From assembly GCA_002492295.1 (NCBI GenBank), contig DKYC01000125.1:518-31600 (forward strand): a stretch of DNA of 31,083 nt, given 5' to 3'. The DNA is from Lachnospiraceae bacterium UBA7110 (GTDB lineage: Bacteria; Bacillota; Clostridia; Lachnospirales; Lachnospiraceae). How positions within the stretch are numbered: the stretch's first letter is position 1; each line of letters begins with the position of its first letter. Positions 1-6,360 of the stretch are shown piece after piece. Below the pieces are notes generated by a model. The model ran no database searches. It was not told where the DNA came from and was given only the letters and a program-made list of their open reading frames with translations. The translations under genes and the position numbers were made by a program.

Positions 1-2
1 TA

Positions 3-182
3 CGGTCTTCCTATTATGCTTTGGGATATGCATCGAATGACATTGTGCTGATTATTTTATGGACTCTCGCGTCGATAAAGGAGCCGGGGTATACTCCGGT
101 GGTTGTAAATTTTTTGATATTTTTTCTTAATGACGTGTATGGGTTCATATGTTGGAAGAAAAGAGAAATGGCACAGTGTTAA
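3..182 (+). CDS. pnuC: PnuC-family nicotinamide mononucleotide transporter, C-terminal end (partial)
   Basis: The frame is open from the window edge to a TAA at 180-182 and gives 59 residues, so the 5' part lies outside. The visible part has two hydrophobic stretches around YALGYASNDIVLIILW and VVVNFLIFFLNDVYGF and a short basic tail. The ND-x-hydrophobic pattern and the closing NDxYGF-x-x-W match the last two membrane helices of PnuC transporters, which import nicotinamide riboside for NAD synthesis. The call is from motif recall on a short fragment. No intact gene follows directly; decayed genes do, so it is unclear whether the whole transporter is functional. Confidence 0.65.
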   Translation, partial: RSSYYALGYASNDIVLIILWTLASIKEPGYTPVVVNFLIFFLNDVYGFICWKKREMAQC

Positions 183-350
183 AAAAATTCCAGTTGATAG
201 GGATGACTAAAAACCGCAGTAATCCCTTGGGTGCAAAAAATAACGATAACCGCCTATTTGAGTGCATCAGCCTTTTTGAAAAGTGTTGATTTTAGGGCAT
301 TTACGGTAAATGTAAAAACGATAGCACCCAAGAAATATTTGTATCAATCT

Positions 351-597
351 GGACACGCAATATGGAGGTATGATATGCCCATACCGGTCTACAGCTTTTT
401 GGATGAGTATGATTTTTCGGGAAAGACAGTTATCCCTTTTTGCAGGAAGCGGTTTTTCCAGAAACATCGGGACGCTTAAGGAAATGCTTCCAGATGCGGA
501 TATTGTTGAAGATGGCCTGCATGTTCCTATGGGGAGTGTTTCAGAAGCGGATGAAGAAGTAGCTGATTGGATTAGGGGACTGGAAGCATTGCAATAG
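351..597 (+). pseudogene. Flavodoxin remnant, 5'-truncated and frameshifted
   Basis: Two overlapping frames together read as the C-terminal half of a flavodoxin. The first frame holds the IWRYDMPIPVYSF and EYDFSGKTVIPFC segments (typical: PIWWxxMPxP and DFSGKTIxPFC). At about 443 the reading switches frame and continues AGSGFSRNIGTLKEMLPDA through to a stop at 597. In intact flavodoxins the PFC and the AGSGF parts are joined through one or two extra residues, so a small deletion caused the shift. The upstream half with the phosphate-binding loop is absent; 183-350 shows nothing I recognise. Flavodoxins are FMN electron carriers. This copy cannot make a working protein. Confidence 0.65.
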
Positions 598-623
598 GAA
601 AAAGGATAACAGGAGGTATCATC

Positions 624-1287
624 ATGCGAAGAAAAACAGTATTGGCAGGAATCGTGGTAGCCGCGGTATTGATTTTTTATGGTGATTCCAGTACTCCGAT
701 GGGCTGGACCCTCTTGGAAAAGTCTTTCTATGGGTCCATAAAGGCCTGCTCCTTTCTTGTTTCAACAAGCCATAGGAGCCGTCATCCACCACTTCCATCC
801 ATTCCAGCCCCTGCGTCATTAAAGATACCACCGTCACAAGGGACCGGTCCCTTAAAGAAAGTTTTTCCTCTCTGTTCCATACCTCACCGAACAATACAAA
901 TCCACATAATCCATACCGAGATTTTCAAGGCTTTTGCGCTTTGCCAATATTTATGACAGCGGTTCTGTTTGGGGCAATATGCGTTGTAATACTGCTATAA
1001 AGGACTATGACAGGTATTATGGTTCAATGGCTGTCACAGGCAAACTGTCAGGGGATGGAAAAGCAGATATAGTATTAATAAGAGGCATGTATACCAGTAA
1101 TTATGGTACGGTTGAAGTTTCCATGCTGCATCCTCAAGGTACAAAATGGGTAGAATATCCGTACAATTTTATCCAAAACCCTGATATTTCCGTTGGGCAG
1201 CCAATAAGCTTTGAAGCGGAAGGGAGTTGGCTGAATGGAGATTTATATATTGAAGGAGCGACAATATTTGGAAAAATTGACAGATAA
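624..1287 (+). pseudogene. Small secreted protein, apparently split by inserted debris
   Basis: A well-placed GGAGG (611-615) precedes an ATG at 624 that starts a clear signal peptide (MRRKTVLAGIVVAAVLIFYG). After about 690 the frame becomes low-complexity Ser/Pro-rich sequence up to 956 and does not look like a protein; the opposite strand of 805-950 encodes gene scraps (separate entry). From about 950 another frame resumes as a plausible secreted domain (YDSGSVWGNMRC, later VGQPISFEAEGSWLNGDL) ending at 1287, but it has no ribosome binding site or credible start of its own. I infer that the 5' signal peptide and the 3' domain were once one gene. The family is not recognised. The alternative is two unrelated fragments. 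Confidence 0.4.
805..950 (-). pseudogene. Joined scraps of an aldo/keto reductase and a carboxymuconolactone decarboxylase
   Basis: On the minus strand, 950 to 894 reads LAKRKSLENLGMDYVDLY, the conserved strand of aldo/keto reductases (SLxxLGxDYxDLYLIH). It then changes frame and 894 to 805 reads LFGEVWNREEKLSLRDRSLV followed by TVVSLMTQGL, the N-terminal core of carboxymuconolactone decarboxylase-like proteins. Both pieces stop abruptly; neither has the remainder of its gene. In clostridia these families often sit near flavodoxins, so the pieces probably come from one redox cluster that collapsed by deletion and inversion. The minus-strand sequence of 690-804 is not recognisable. Confidence 0.55.
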
Positions 1288-1310
1288 AATTCCCTCTGAA
1301 TTCTGCAGCT

Positions 1311-1547
1311 GTTATAATCATCATGTATGTGCTGATGTCTGTAAGTTCCCTTTATATAGGCTATTCCTATGGGGGTGCACATATGCTCGGTTTTTACCGT
1401 GGAGAGCGGAATCTTGACAAACTGGAAAAAATGGTGGCAGTCAGACTGAAAGCAAATGCTGCTATTTCGGTGGTGACGGTTGCGGCATCCGTTCTGTTGA
1501 CAGAACCATTGGTATCTGTATTTGCCCGTCCGGACAGTGCCCTGTAA
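1311..1547 (+). pseudogene. MATE-family efflux transporter fragment
   Basis: The frame gives about 78 residues: a hydrophobic segment, then SVSSLYIGYSYGGAHMLGFY, a stretch RGERNLDKLEKM, and a second hydrophobic segment ending in FARPDSAL before a TAA. The pattern of a membrane helix, IGY-x(5)-I/LG-Y/F-x-x-G-x-x-N, then K-rich turn and helix is that of the internal repeat of MATE (NorM/DinF-like) multidrug exporters, normally about 450 residues. Here only one helix pair remains, with no start codon context or ribosome binding site. It is a decayed remnant in the same debris zone as its neighbours. Confidence 0.55.
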
Positions 1548-1597
1548 TCAATAAGGAAAATATTAAAGTTGTTTGTAGTGCTATTTTGACGGAAATG

Positions 1598-1606
1598 TGG
1601 TAAAAT
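1598..1606 (+). promoter_or_regulatory. Possible extended -10 promoter of the protease gene
   Basis: TGGTAAAAT has the TGn extension and a near-consensus -10 hexamer. No good -35 box lies 16-18 bases upstream, as expected for an extended -10 promoter. It would give a leader of roughly 80 bases before the GTG start at 1696. Confidence 0.3.
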
Positions 1607-1695
1607 TAAAAATAACAAAAGAAATCCCTTTTGAAATACAGTATATTTTGGGTAAAACAGATACAGAGGCTGTGACAACGGCGTGGAGGAGGAAC

Positions 1696-2481
1696 GTGAA
1701 ACGGCTTTTTAAGAGTTTTTTAGTGGCGGCTGCCATTTTTTTAGTAATGGCAGTCATTTTAAATATGACATCATGGAACGGATTATATTGTGGAACGCTT
1801 ATATCAGGAATGCATATGGGGGTTTTGTCGCGGCTTACGGACAATGGTCAAATGGAGGATGTAAGGATGCAGATAGTATATCAGCTCGCAAGGCGAAGCA
1901 TTGTGAAGGTAGTGGTGAAGGACTCTGCCGGCAGTGGTATCGTATGGGAAATAAATGACGATAATATTGTGATTGCATCAAGTAAGCACTTGCTTATGAA
2001 AGACGTAAAGGCGCAGGTAACGTTCTGTAATGGGGAATGTGCGGACGCTGAGATTATGGGGTATTCCCAGCAGTATGATGTCGGTTTTCTGAAGATAGAC
2101 GGTAAAAACGTGACAGCAAACATTCTAAGGGATATTTATGAGGCGGTTTTGGCGGAGGGGCTTTCGGATGATGCGGATATGCTCACACAGCAGCCCGTGC
2201 TGCAGATTGGTGCCGATTTGAACGGAGATAAGGAACACTTTTCGACAGGTACGGTTTTGGGGATTGCTTATGAGCCTGTTTTTAATACAAAGGTTTTAAA
2301 GACGAATTGCTATTCCAGGGCAGGAATGTCGGGCGGCGGTGTGTTTGACGCGACTGGGTGTCTTTTGGGGATGCTTTCGGGCGGGGAGGTTTCGAAGGAT
2401 GCCAGAGTCAGGGAGGCGCAGGTCTCTTACAGTCTCCCCGTTTCGCTGATAACGAAAGAGTATGGGGAATTGGACAAATGA
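1696..2481 (+). CDS. Membrane-anchored trypsin-like (HtrA/S1C-type) serine protease without a PDZ domain
   Basis: The GTG at 1696 is chosen because GGAGG at 1685-1689 lies 6 bases upstream and the product then begins MKRLFKSFLVAAAIFLVMAV, a signal anchor. The frame is open back to 1597 but the extra residues look unstructured and would overlap the likely promoter. The 261-residue product carries a trypsin-fold domain with a full triad: His98 in SSKHLL, Asp128 in YDVGFLKI, and Ser212 in GMSGGGVFD, all in the order and spacing of DegP-type proteases. The oxyanion motif reads MSGGG rather than the usual NSGGP. No PDZ domain follows. The protein probably acts on the outer face of the membrane. 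The dCMP deaminase gene follows after 47 bases and may be co-transcribed. Confidence 0.78.
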   Translation: MKRLFKSFLVAAAIFLVMAVILNMTSWNGLYCGTLISGMHMGVLSRLTDNGQMEDVRMQIVYQLARRSIVKVVVKDSAGSGIVWEINDDNIVIASSKHLLMKDVKAQVTFCNGECADAEIMGYSQQYDVGFLKIDGKNVTANILRDIYEAVLAEGLSDDADMLTQQPVLQIGADLNGDKEHFSTGTVLGIAYEPVFNTKVLKTNCYSRAGMSGGGVFDATGCLLGMLSGGEVSKDARVREAQVSYSLPVSLITKEYGELDK

Positions 2482-2528
2482 TTAGATGAAATGATTACAC
2501 GGATAAGGAATAAAACGGGAGGATTTAC

Positions 2529-3026
2529 ATGGTAAAACCGGAGAAAAACAAACGGATTTCAAAGACGGATGCGTATTTAAACTGCGCGGAGAATTTTGCG
2601 TACAGAAGCACCTGTATCAAGAGGAAATACGGGGCAGTGATTGTGAAGGATGATGCGGTGATTTCCACGGGCTATAACGGTTCGCCCAGAGGGTTTGAGA
2701 ATTGCTGTGACATAGGGGAATGCTCGCGGATTAAGAAAAATATGCATAAGGGAGAGGGCTATGCGATTTGCCGCGCCGTGCACGCGGAGGCAAACGCGCT
2801 CCTAAACTGTTCGCGGGAACAGACTATAGGGGCTGATTTGTATTTGGCGGGTGTCAATCCGGACGATTTGTCGGTGCATAAGGCGAAACCGTGTCCTTTG
2901 TGTGCGCGCATGATTATTCAGGCAGGAATACGCAATGTATATTTAAGGACGGAGGAAGGCGCAGACCATTATGAGAAAATTGCGGCGCAGGATTTGGAAT
3001 GGTATACACAGGGGGAGCAGATTTGA
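2529..3026 (+). CDS. comEB: dCMP deaminase (deoxycytidylate deaminase)
   Basis: This 165-residue protein belongs to the cytidine/deoxycytidylate deaminase family and should convert dCMP to dUMP, the substrate for thymidylate synthesis. The zinc site is complete: His85 and the proton-shuttling Glu87 in HAEANAL, and Cys122 and Cys125 in PCPLC. The N-terminal YGAVIVKDDAVISTGYNGSP and the GxGYAICRAVHAE segments are typical of ComEB-type dCMP deaminases, and the length fits the family. GGGAGG (2517-2522) stands 6 bases before the ATG. Its metabolic partner would be a thymidylate synthase; a divergent ThyX-like gene is found some 25 kb away in this window, in a different operon. Confidence 0.92.
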   Translation: MVKPEKNKRISKTDAYLNCAENFAYRSTCIKRKYGAVIVKDDAVISTGYNGSPRGFENCCDIGECSRIKKNMHKGEGYAICRAVHAEANALLNCSREQTIGADLYLAGVNPDDLSVHKAKPCPLCARMIIQAGIRNVYLRTEEGADHYEKIAAQDLEWYTQGEQI

Positions 3027-3071
3027 ATATGGATTTTATTTTCTTTTAATTGAAAATTAAGACTGCATTTA

Positions 3072-3100
3072 TGGAAAAAGGTGAATATTTGTGGTATTAT
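3072..3100 (+). promoter_or_regulatory. Candidate promoter for the two COG0523 genes
   Basis: TGGAAA (3072-3077), 17 bases, then TATTAT (3095-3100) preceded by TGG gives a weak -35 and an extended -10. A short AT-rich inverted repeat, TTAATT-gaa-AATTAA, sits at 3046-3060. It does not match the 7-1-7 form of Zur or Fur boxes, so metal regulation cannot be claimed from it. Confidence 0.35.
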
Positions 3101-3152
3101 AAAAAATTAGAGATTAATAAAAGAACCTAAGATTTGGAAAGGAAGGATTATA

Positions 3153-4268
3153 ATGACAAAGATAGATATTTTTTCCGGTTTTTTGGGAGCAGGAAAAACA
3201 ACACTGATTAAAAAGCTTTTAGAGGAAGCGCTCGACGCTTCCAAGGTGGTGCTGATTGAGAACGAGTTTGGTGAGATTGGCATTGACGGCGGCTTTTTAA
3301 AGGAGGCGGGCGTTGAAATCAAAGAGATGAACTCCGGATGCATCTGCTGTTCGCTTGTGGGGGATTTCGGAAGCTCTTTAAAGGAAGTGATTGAGAAGTA
3401 TGCGCCCGAGCGGATTTTGATTGAGCCTTCAGGTGTGGGTAAGCTTTCGGATGTGATGCGCGCGGTGCAGAACGTGGATACGCAGGCACAGGTTGAACTT
3501 AACAGTGCGGTTGTGGTTGTGGACGCAAATAAGTGCAAGATGTATGCGAAGAACTTCGGAGAGTTTTTCCTGAACCAAATTGAGCACGCGGGTACGATTA
3601 TTCTGAGCAGGACTGCCGATATCAGCGAAAGCAAGCTTAACACTGCGCTTTCGATTATCAGGGAGCACAATGATAAGGCAACAGTTATCACGACACCGTG
3701 GGAGGAGCTTGACGGAAAGAAAATCCTTGAGACAATCGAAAACGCGAAGGATTTGGAGGCGGAGCTTATGGCAGAGGTGGCTGCGTTACACGACCATGAG
3801 GAGCATGAGCACCATCATGAGCATGACGGACACGACCATCATCATGGGCATGACGAGCATGGGCACGACCACGAGGAGCATCATCATGACCACGGGCACC
3901 ACGACCATGAGGAGCATGAGCACCATCATGACCACGGCGAGGACTGTACATGCGGCTGTCATGACCATGGGCACGACCATCACCATCATGCTGACGAGGT
4001 TTTCACCAGCTGGGGCTTTGAGACACCTACAGCTTACACGCAGGCGGAAATTGAAACTATCTTGGAAAAGCTTGACGACGAGAAGACATACGGTGCAATT
4101 CTGCGTGCCAAGGGAATGGTTGCGGCAGGCGACGGCACCTGGGTGAACTTTGATTATGTACCGGGCGAAAGTAATGTGCGCAAGGGGACGCCTGAGGTGA
4201 CGGGAAAAATCTGCGTCATCGGTTCAAAGCTCAATGAGGAGAACTTAAAGGCGCTGTTTGCAAAATAA
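3153..4268 (+). CDS. CobW/COG0523-family metal-chaperone GTPase with a long histidine-rich segment
   Basis: The 371-residue protein has the family layout: Walker A GFLGAGKTT at residues 9-17; the metal-binding CxCC motif at 63-66 (CICC); a G4-like loop SRTAD near 150 in place of NKxD; a His/Asp/Glu-rich linker at about 213-279 that also contains CTCGC; and a C-terminal CobW domain from about 287. COG0523 proteins use GTP hydrolysis to deliver zinc, cobalt or other metals to client enzymes. The linker is a metal reservoir or sensor by analogy with other His-rich members. The likely client is not encoded in the window. The next gene, 17 bases on, is a second COG0523-like protein and the two form an operon. 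Confidence 0.88.
   Translation: MTKIDIFSGFLGAGKTTLIKKLLEEALDASKVVLIENEFGEIGIDGGFLKEAGVEIKEMNSGCICCSLVGDFGSSLKEVIEKYAPERILIEPSGVGKLSDVMRAVQNVDTQAQVELNSAVVVVDANKCKMYAKNFGEFFLNQIEHAGTIILSRTADISESKLNTALSIIREHNDKATVITTPWEELDGKKILETIENAKDLEAELMAEVAALHDHEEHEHHHEHDGHDHHHGHDEHGHDHEEHHHDHGHHDHEEHEHHHDHGEDCTCGCHDHGHDHHHHADEVFTSWGFETPTAYTQAEIETILEKLDDEKTYGAILRAKGMVAAGDGTWVNFDYVPGESNVRKGTPEVTGKICVIGSKLNEENLKALFAK
3789..3931 (+). repeat. In-frame direct repeat inside the His-rich segment
   Basis: A 32-base sequence at 3789-3820 recurs exactly at 3900-3931, offset by 111 bases (37 codons, in frame). Shorter GACCA(T/C) and CATGA(C/G) units fill the space between. The repeat encodes HDHEEHEHHH-type peptide. 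Such arrays expand and contract by slippage or recombination, so the length of the metal-binding linker probably varies between strains. Confidence 0.85.
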
Positions 4269-4285
4269 AGTAAAAGGAGCCGGAC

Positions 4286-5218
4286 ATGAAATCAGTATAT
4301 ATCATTAATGGATTTTTGGAGAGCGGAAAAACGGAGTTTATTTCCTTTACGCTGTCACAACCCTATTTTCAAACAAAGGGGACAACACTTTTAATCCTTT
4401 GCGAGGAAGGGGAAGTGGAGTATGACGACGATGTTTTGAAAAAGAGCCATACGGTTGTGGAGCTTGTGGAGGATGAGAAGGAGATGAACCCTGCAAAGCT
4501 GATAGAGCTTGAGAAAGCACACAAGCCGGAGCGCATTATTATCGAGTACAATGGAATGTGGAATTTCAAGAATTTCAAGCTGCCATGGCACTGGCGGCTT
4601 GAGCAGCAGATTACCATAATTGATGCGTCAACCTTCCAAAACTACTATACAAACATGCGTTCTTTGCTGGCGGAAATGATTCGGAAATCGGAGCTGATTA
4701 TCTTTAATCGCTGCGACGGTTTAATTGACCAGTTAAGCAGCTTTAAACGCAACGTAAAGGCGGTCAATCCGCAGGCGGAAATTATTTTTGAGGACAGGAA
4801 TGGGGAAGTAAGTCAGATTTTTGAGGAAGATTTACCGTATGATTTGAAAGACGAGGAGTTAAAGCTTGACGATTACGGCTATGGTATTTTTTATCTTGAT
4901 GCGATGGACAATTTGGAACGGTATATAGATAAGAAGATTACGTTTGTGGCGATGGTGTTAAAGCCTGAAAGCAGTGATGGAACTTATTTTGTGCCGGGCA
5001 GAATGGCAATGACCTGTTGCGCCGATGACATGGCATTTTTGGGATATGCCTGCAAATATGACAAATGTGATGCGCTTGAAAATAAGCAGTGGGTGCAGGT
5101 GACAGCCACGGTTCATAAGGAATTTTGGAAGGAGTACAACGGGGAAGGTCCGGTGCTGCATGCGGTTAGCGTGACGCCTGCTAAGAAGCCCAAGGATGAA
5201 ATTTTAAATTTTGCATAA
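4286..5218 (+). CDS. COG0523-like GTPase fused to a TIGR03943/DUF1980-like C-terminal domain
   Basis: The N-terminal part (about residues 1-190) is a CobW-like GTPase with Walker A GFLESGKTE at 9-17 and a G4-like NRCD near 147, but lacks the CxCC motif; the corresponding loop reads CEEGEVEYDD. The C-terminal part (about 195-305) contains FVPGRMAMTCCADDM with Cys244-Cys245, then GYACKYDKC and a W-V-x-V-x-A-x-V strand. This resembles the C-terminal domain of TIGR03943/YcgQ-type proteins, which usually accompany YraQ-type permeases. The gene follows the His-rich COG0523 gene in one operon. A role in metal handling is inferred from both halves. The substrate is unknown. The GTPase half is secure; the C-terminal domain call is from motif recall. 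Confidence 0.72.
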   Translation: MKSVYIINGFLESGKTEFISFTLSQPYFQTKGTTLLILCEEGEVEYDDDVLKKSHTVVELVEDEKEMNPAKLIELEKAHKPERIIIEYNGMWNFKNFKLPWHWRLEQQITIIDASTFQNYYTNMRSLLAEMIRKSELIIFNRCDGLIDQLSSFKRNVKAVNPQAEIIFEDRNGEVSQIFEEDLPYDLKDEELKLDDYGYGIFYLDAMDNLERYIDKKITFVAMVLKPESSDGTYFVPGRMAMTCCADDMAFLGYACKYDKCDALENKQWVQVTATVHKEFWKEYNGEGPVLHAVSVTPAKKPKDEILNFA

Positions 5219-5237
5219 GATTAATTGGTCAAATAAC

Positions 5238-5280
5238 GAAGGGTGCGAAGTCTGTTGACAGCGCCCTTTCTTTGTTGTTT
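5238..5280 (+). terminator. Rho-independent terminator after the COG0523 operon
   Basis: The arm 5238-5246 pairs with 5261-5269 (GAAGGGTGC against GCGCCCTTT, with G-U wobbles) around a 14-base loop. A T-rich run follows to 5280. It separates the metal GTPase operon from the Wadjet operon. Confidence 0.6.
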
Positions 5281-5292
5281 GGAAACATTTTG

Positions 5293-5321
5293 TTGCAAAA
5301 AACCGGACAGGATAATAGAAT
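5293..5321 (+). promoter_or_regulatory. Candidate promoter of the Wadjet operon
   Basis: TTGCAA (5293-5298), a 17-base spacer and TAGAAT (5316-5321) lie between the preceding terminator and the first jet gene. No operator-like repeat is evident. Confidence 0.45.
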
Positions 5322-5353
5322 AAGGATATGGAGAAGAAAAAGGGTTTATCAGA

Positions 5354-6340
5354 ATGAAAAAAATAAAATTGGATGCGCTGGCGGCAAAATACAGACTGTC
5401 GGAATATAAAGCGCTGCACGCGAAAGTACTTGCATTGATAGAAGACAAAAAAATAAAGCCGGTCAAGGCATCGGGAATTAACGGGAAATCACCGGCGCTC
5501 TATAGGGAATACTGGATAATTGAGGAAAAACAGGATGTATCGCAATACCGCAGCGAACTTAATTTTGAAATTGTGCCTGCTATTTCCACGGATTATTATC
5601 AGGTACATATTGACCAGTATATTGAGGACAGGCAGTGGGTTCTTCTTTTGAACAATTATATCAGAAATAAAAAATATATGACACGAATGTCAGAAAATGA
5701 ACGTAGCTTTGACATTTGGCACAGGGAAAAATTCCTGAAACAGGAGCAGGGAAAGAAGATTTTAAAACGTTGCGGGCTGGAACCTGGATTTCTGAATTTT
5801 TACAGGACAACAGAACCGGTTGCATATTATTCCGTGACTAGACAGACACCGCAAAATCTGCTGATTCTTGAAAATAAAGATACATTTTACAGTATGCGCA
5901 GCCATCTGCTTGCGGGAAACGACAGGATATGCAAGAAGCCGGTCGGTACGCTTATTTACGGTGCTGGAAAGGGAATTTTAGCGGCTTTTTCGGATTTTGA
6001 TATCAGTGGGGAACCTTATATGGCGGCAGCGGATAACAGAATATATTATTTTGGCGATTTGGATTATGAGGGAATTGGAATTTATGAAAGCTTTGCCAAG
6101 GCATATGGCAGCCGGTACAGCATTTCTTTGTTTCAAACCGCTTATGAAAGGATGCTCGAAAAGGCAGGCGCTATAGGGATTAATAATCTTCCTGTTATGA
6201 AGGAAGGGCAGAACAGGAGAATGGAAGGATTGTTTTTAGGCTGCTTTTCGAAGCTGCAGCAGGCGGCTATCAGGGAAATTCTTGTACATGACCGGTATAT
6301 TCCGCAGGAGATACTCAACGGCAGGGACTTTGAAGAATAA
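5354..6340 (+). CDS. jetD: Wadjet nuclease subunit JetD (TOPRIM, DUF2220-like)
   Basis: This 328-residue protein is the DNA-cleaving subunit of a Wadjet anti-plasmid system. The N-terminal half is helical (DUF3322-like). The C-terminal half is a TOPRIM domain related to topoisomerase VI: the catalytic glutamate is Glu173 in LILENKDTF, and the metal-binding pair is Asp235-x-Asp237 in FGDLDYEGIGIYESF. Family knowledge: JetD nicks or cuts small circular DNA after the JetABC SMC complex has extruded it. Here it is the first gene of the operon, ahead of jetA by 20 bases, unlike the A-B-C-D order of the type I prototype. The ribosome binding site is weak (an AGAAGAAAAAGGG stretch), so the exact start is less certain than the family. 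Confidence 0.85.
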   Translation: MKKIKLDALAAKYRLSEYKALHAKVLALIEDKKIKPVKASGINGKSPALYREYWIIEEKQDVSQYRSELNFEIVPAISTDYYQVHIDQYIEDRQWVLLLNNYIRNKKYMTRMSENERSFDIWHREKFLKQEQGKKILKRCGLEPGFLNFYRTTEPVAYYSVTRQTPQNLLILENKDTFYSMRSHLLAGNDRICKKPVGTLIYGAGKGILAAFSDFDISGEPYMAAADNRIYYFGDLDYEGIGIYESFAKAYGSRYSISLFQTAYERMLEKAGAIGINNLPVMKEGQNRRMEGLFLGCFSKLQQAAIREILVHDRYIPQEILNGRDFEE

Positions 6341-6360
6341 TTAGGAGCAGGGTTATAAAA

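Noticed and set aside
690..804. Possible insertion sequence end in the debris region
   Set aside because: No transposase motif, terminal inverted repeats or target duplication could be seen on either strand.
1235..1417. Small plus-strand frame between the secreted-protein remnant and the MATE remnant
   Set aside because: It has no ribosome binding site and spans the junction of two remnants in a different frame.
3046..3060. AT-rich inverted repeat before the COG0523 operon as a Zur or Fur box
   Set aside because: Arms of six with a 3-base gap do not fit the known 7-1-7 boxes, and such AT repeats arise easily by chance.
3789..3992. Repeat array that might suggest a CRISPR
   Set aside because: Units are irregular, in frame with a CDS and encode His-rich peptide; there are no unique spacers and no cas genes.
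3670..4146. Long alternative plus-strand frame and two minus-strand frames across the His-rich region
   Set aside because: They are by-products of the CAT/GAC-rich repeat; their products are low-complexity Met/Val or Thr/Met strings, and the COG0523 frame is clearly the coding one.
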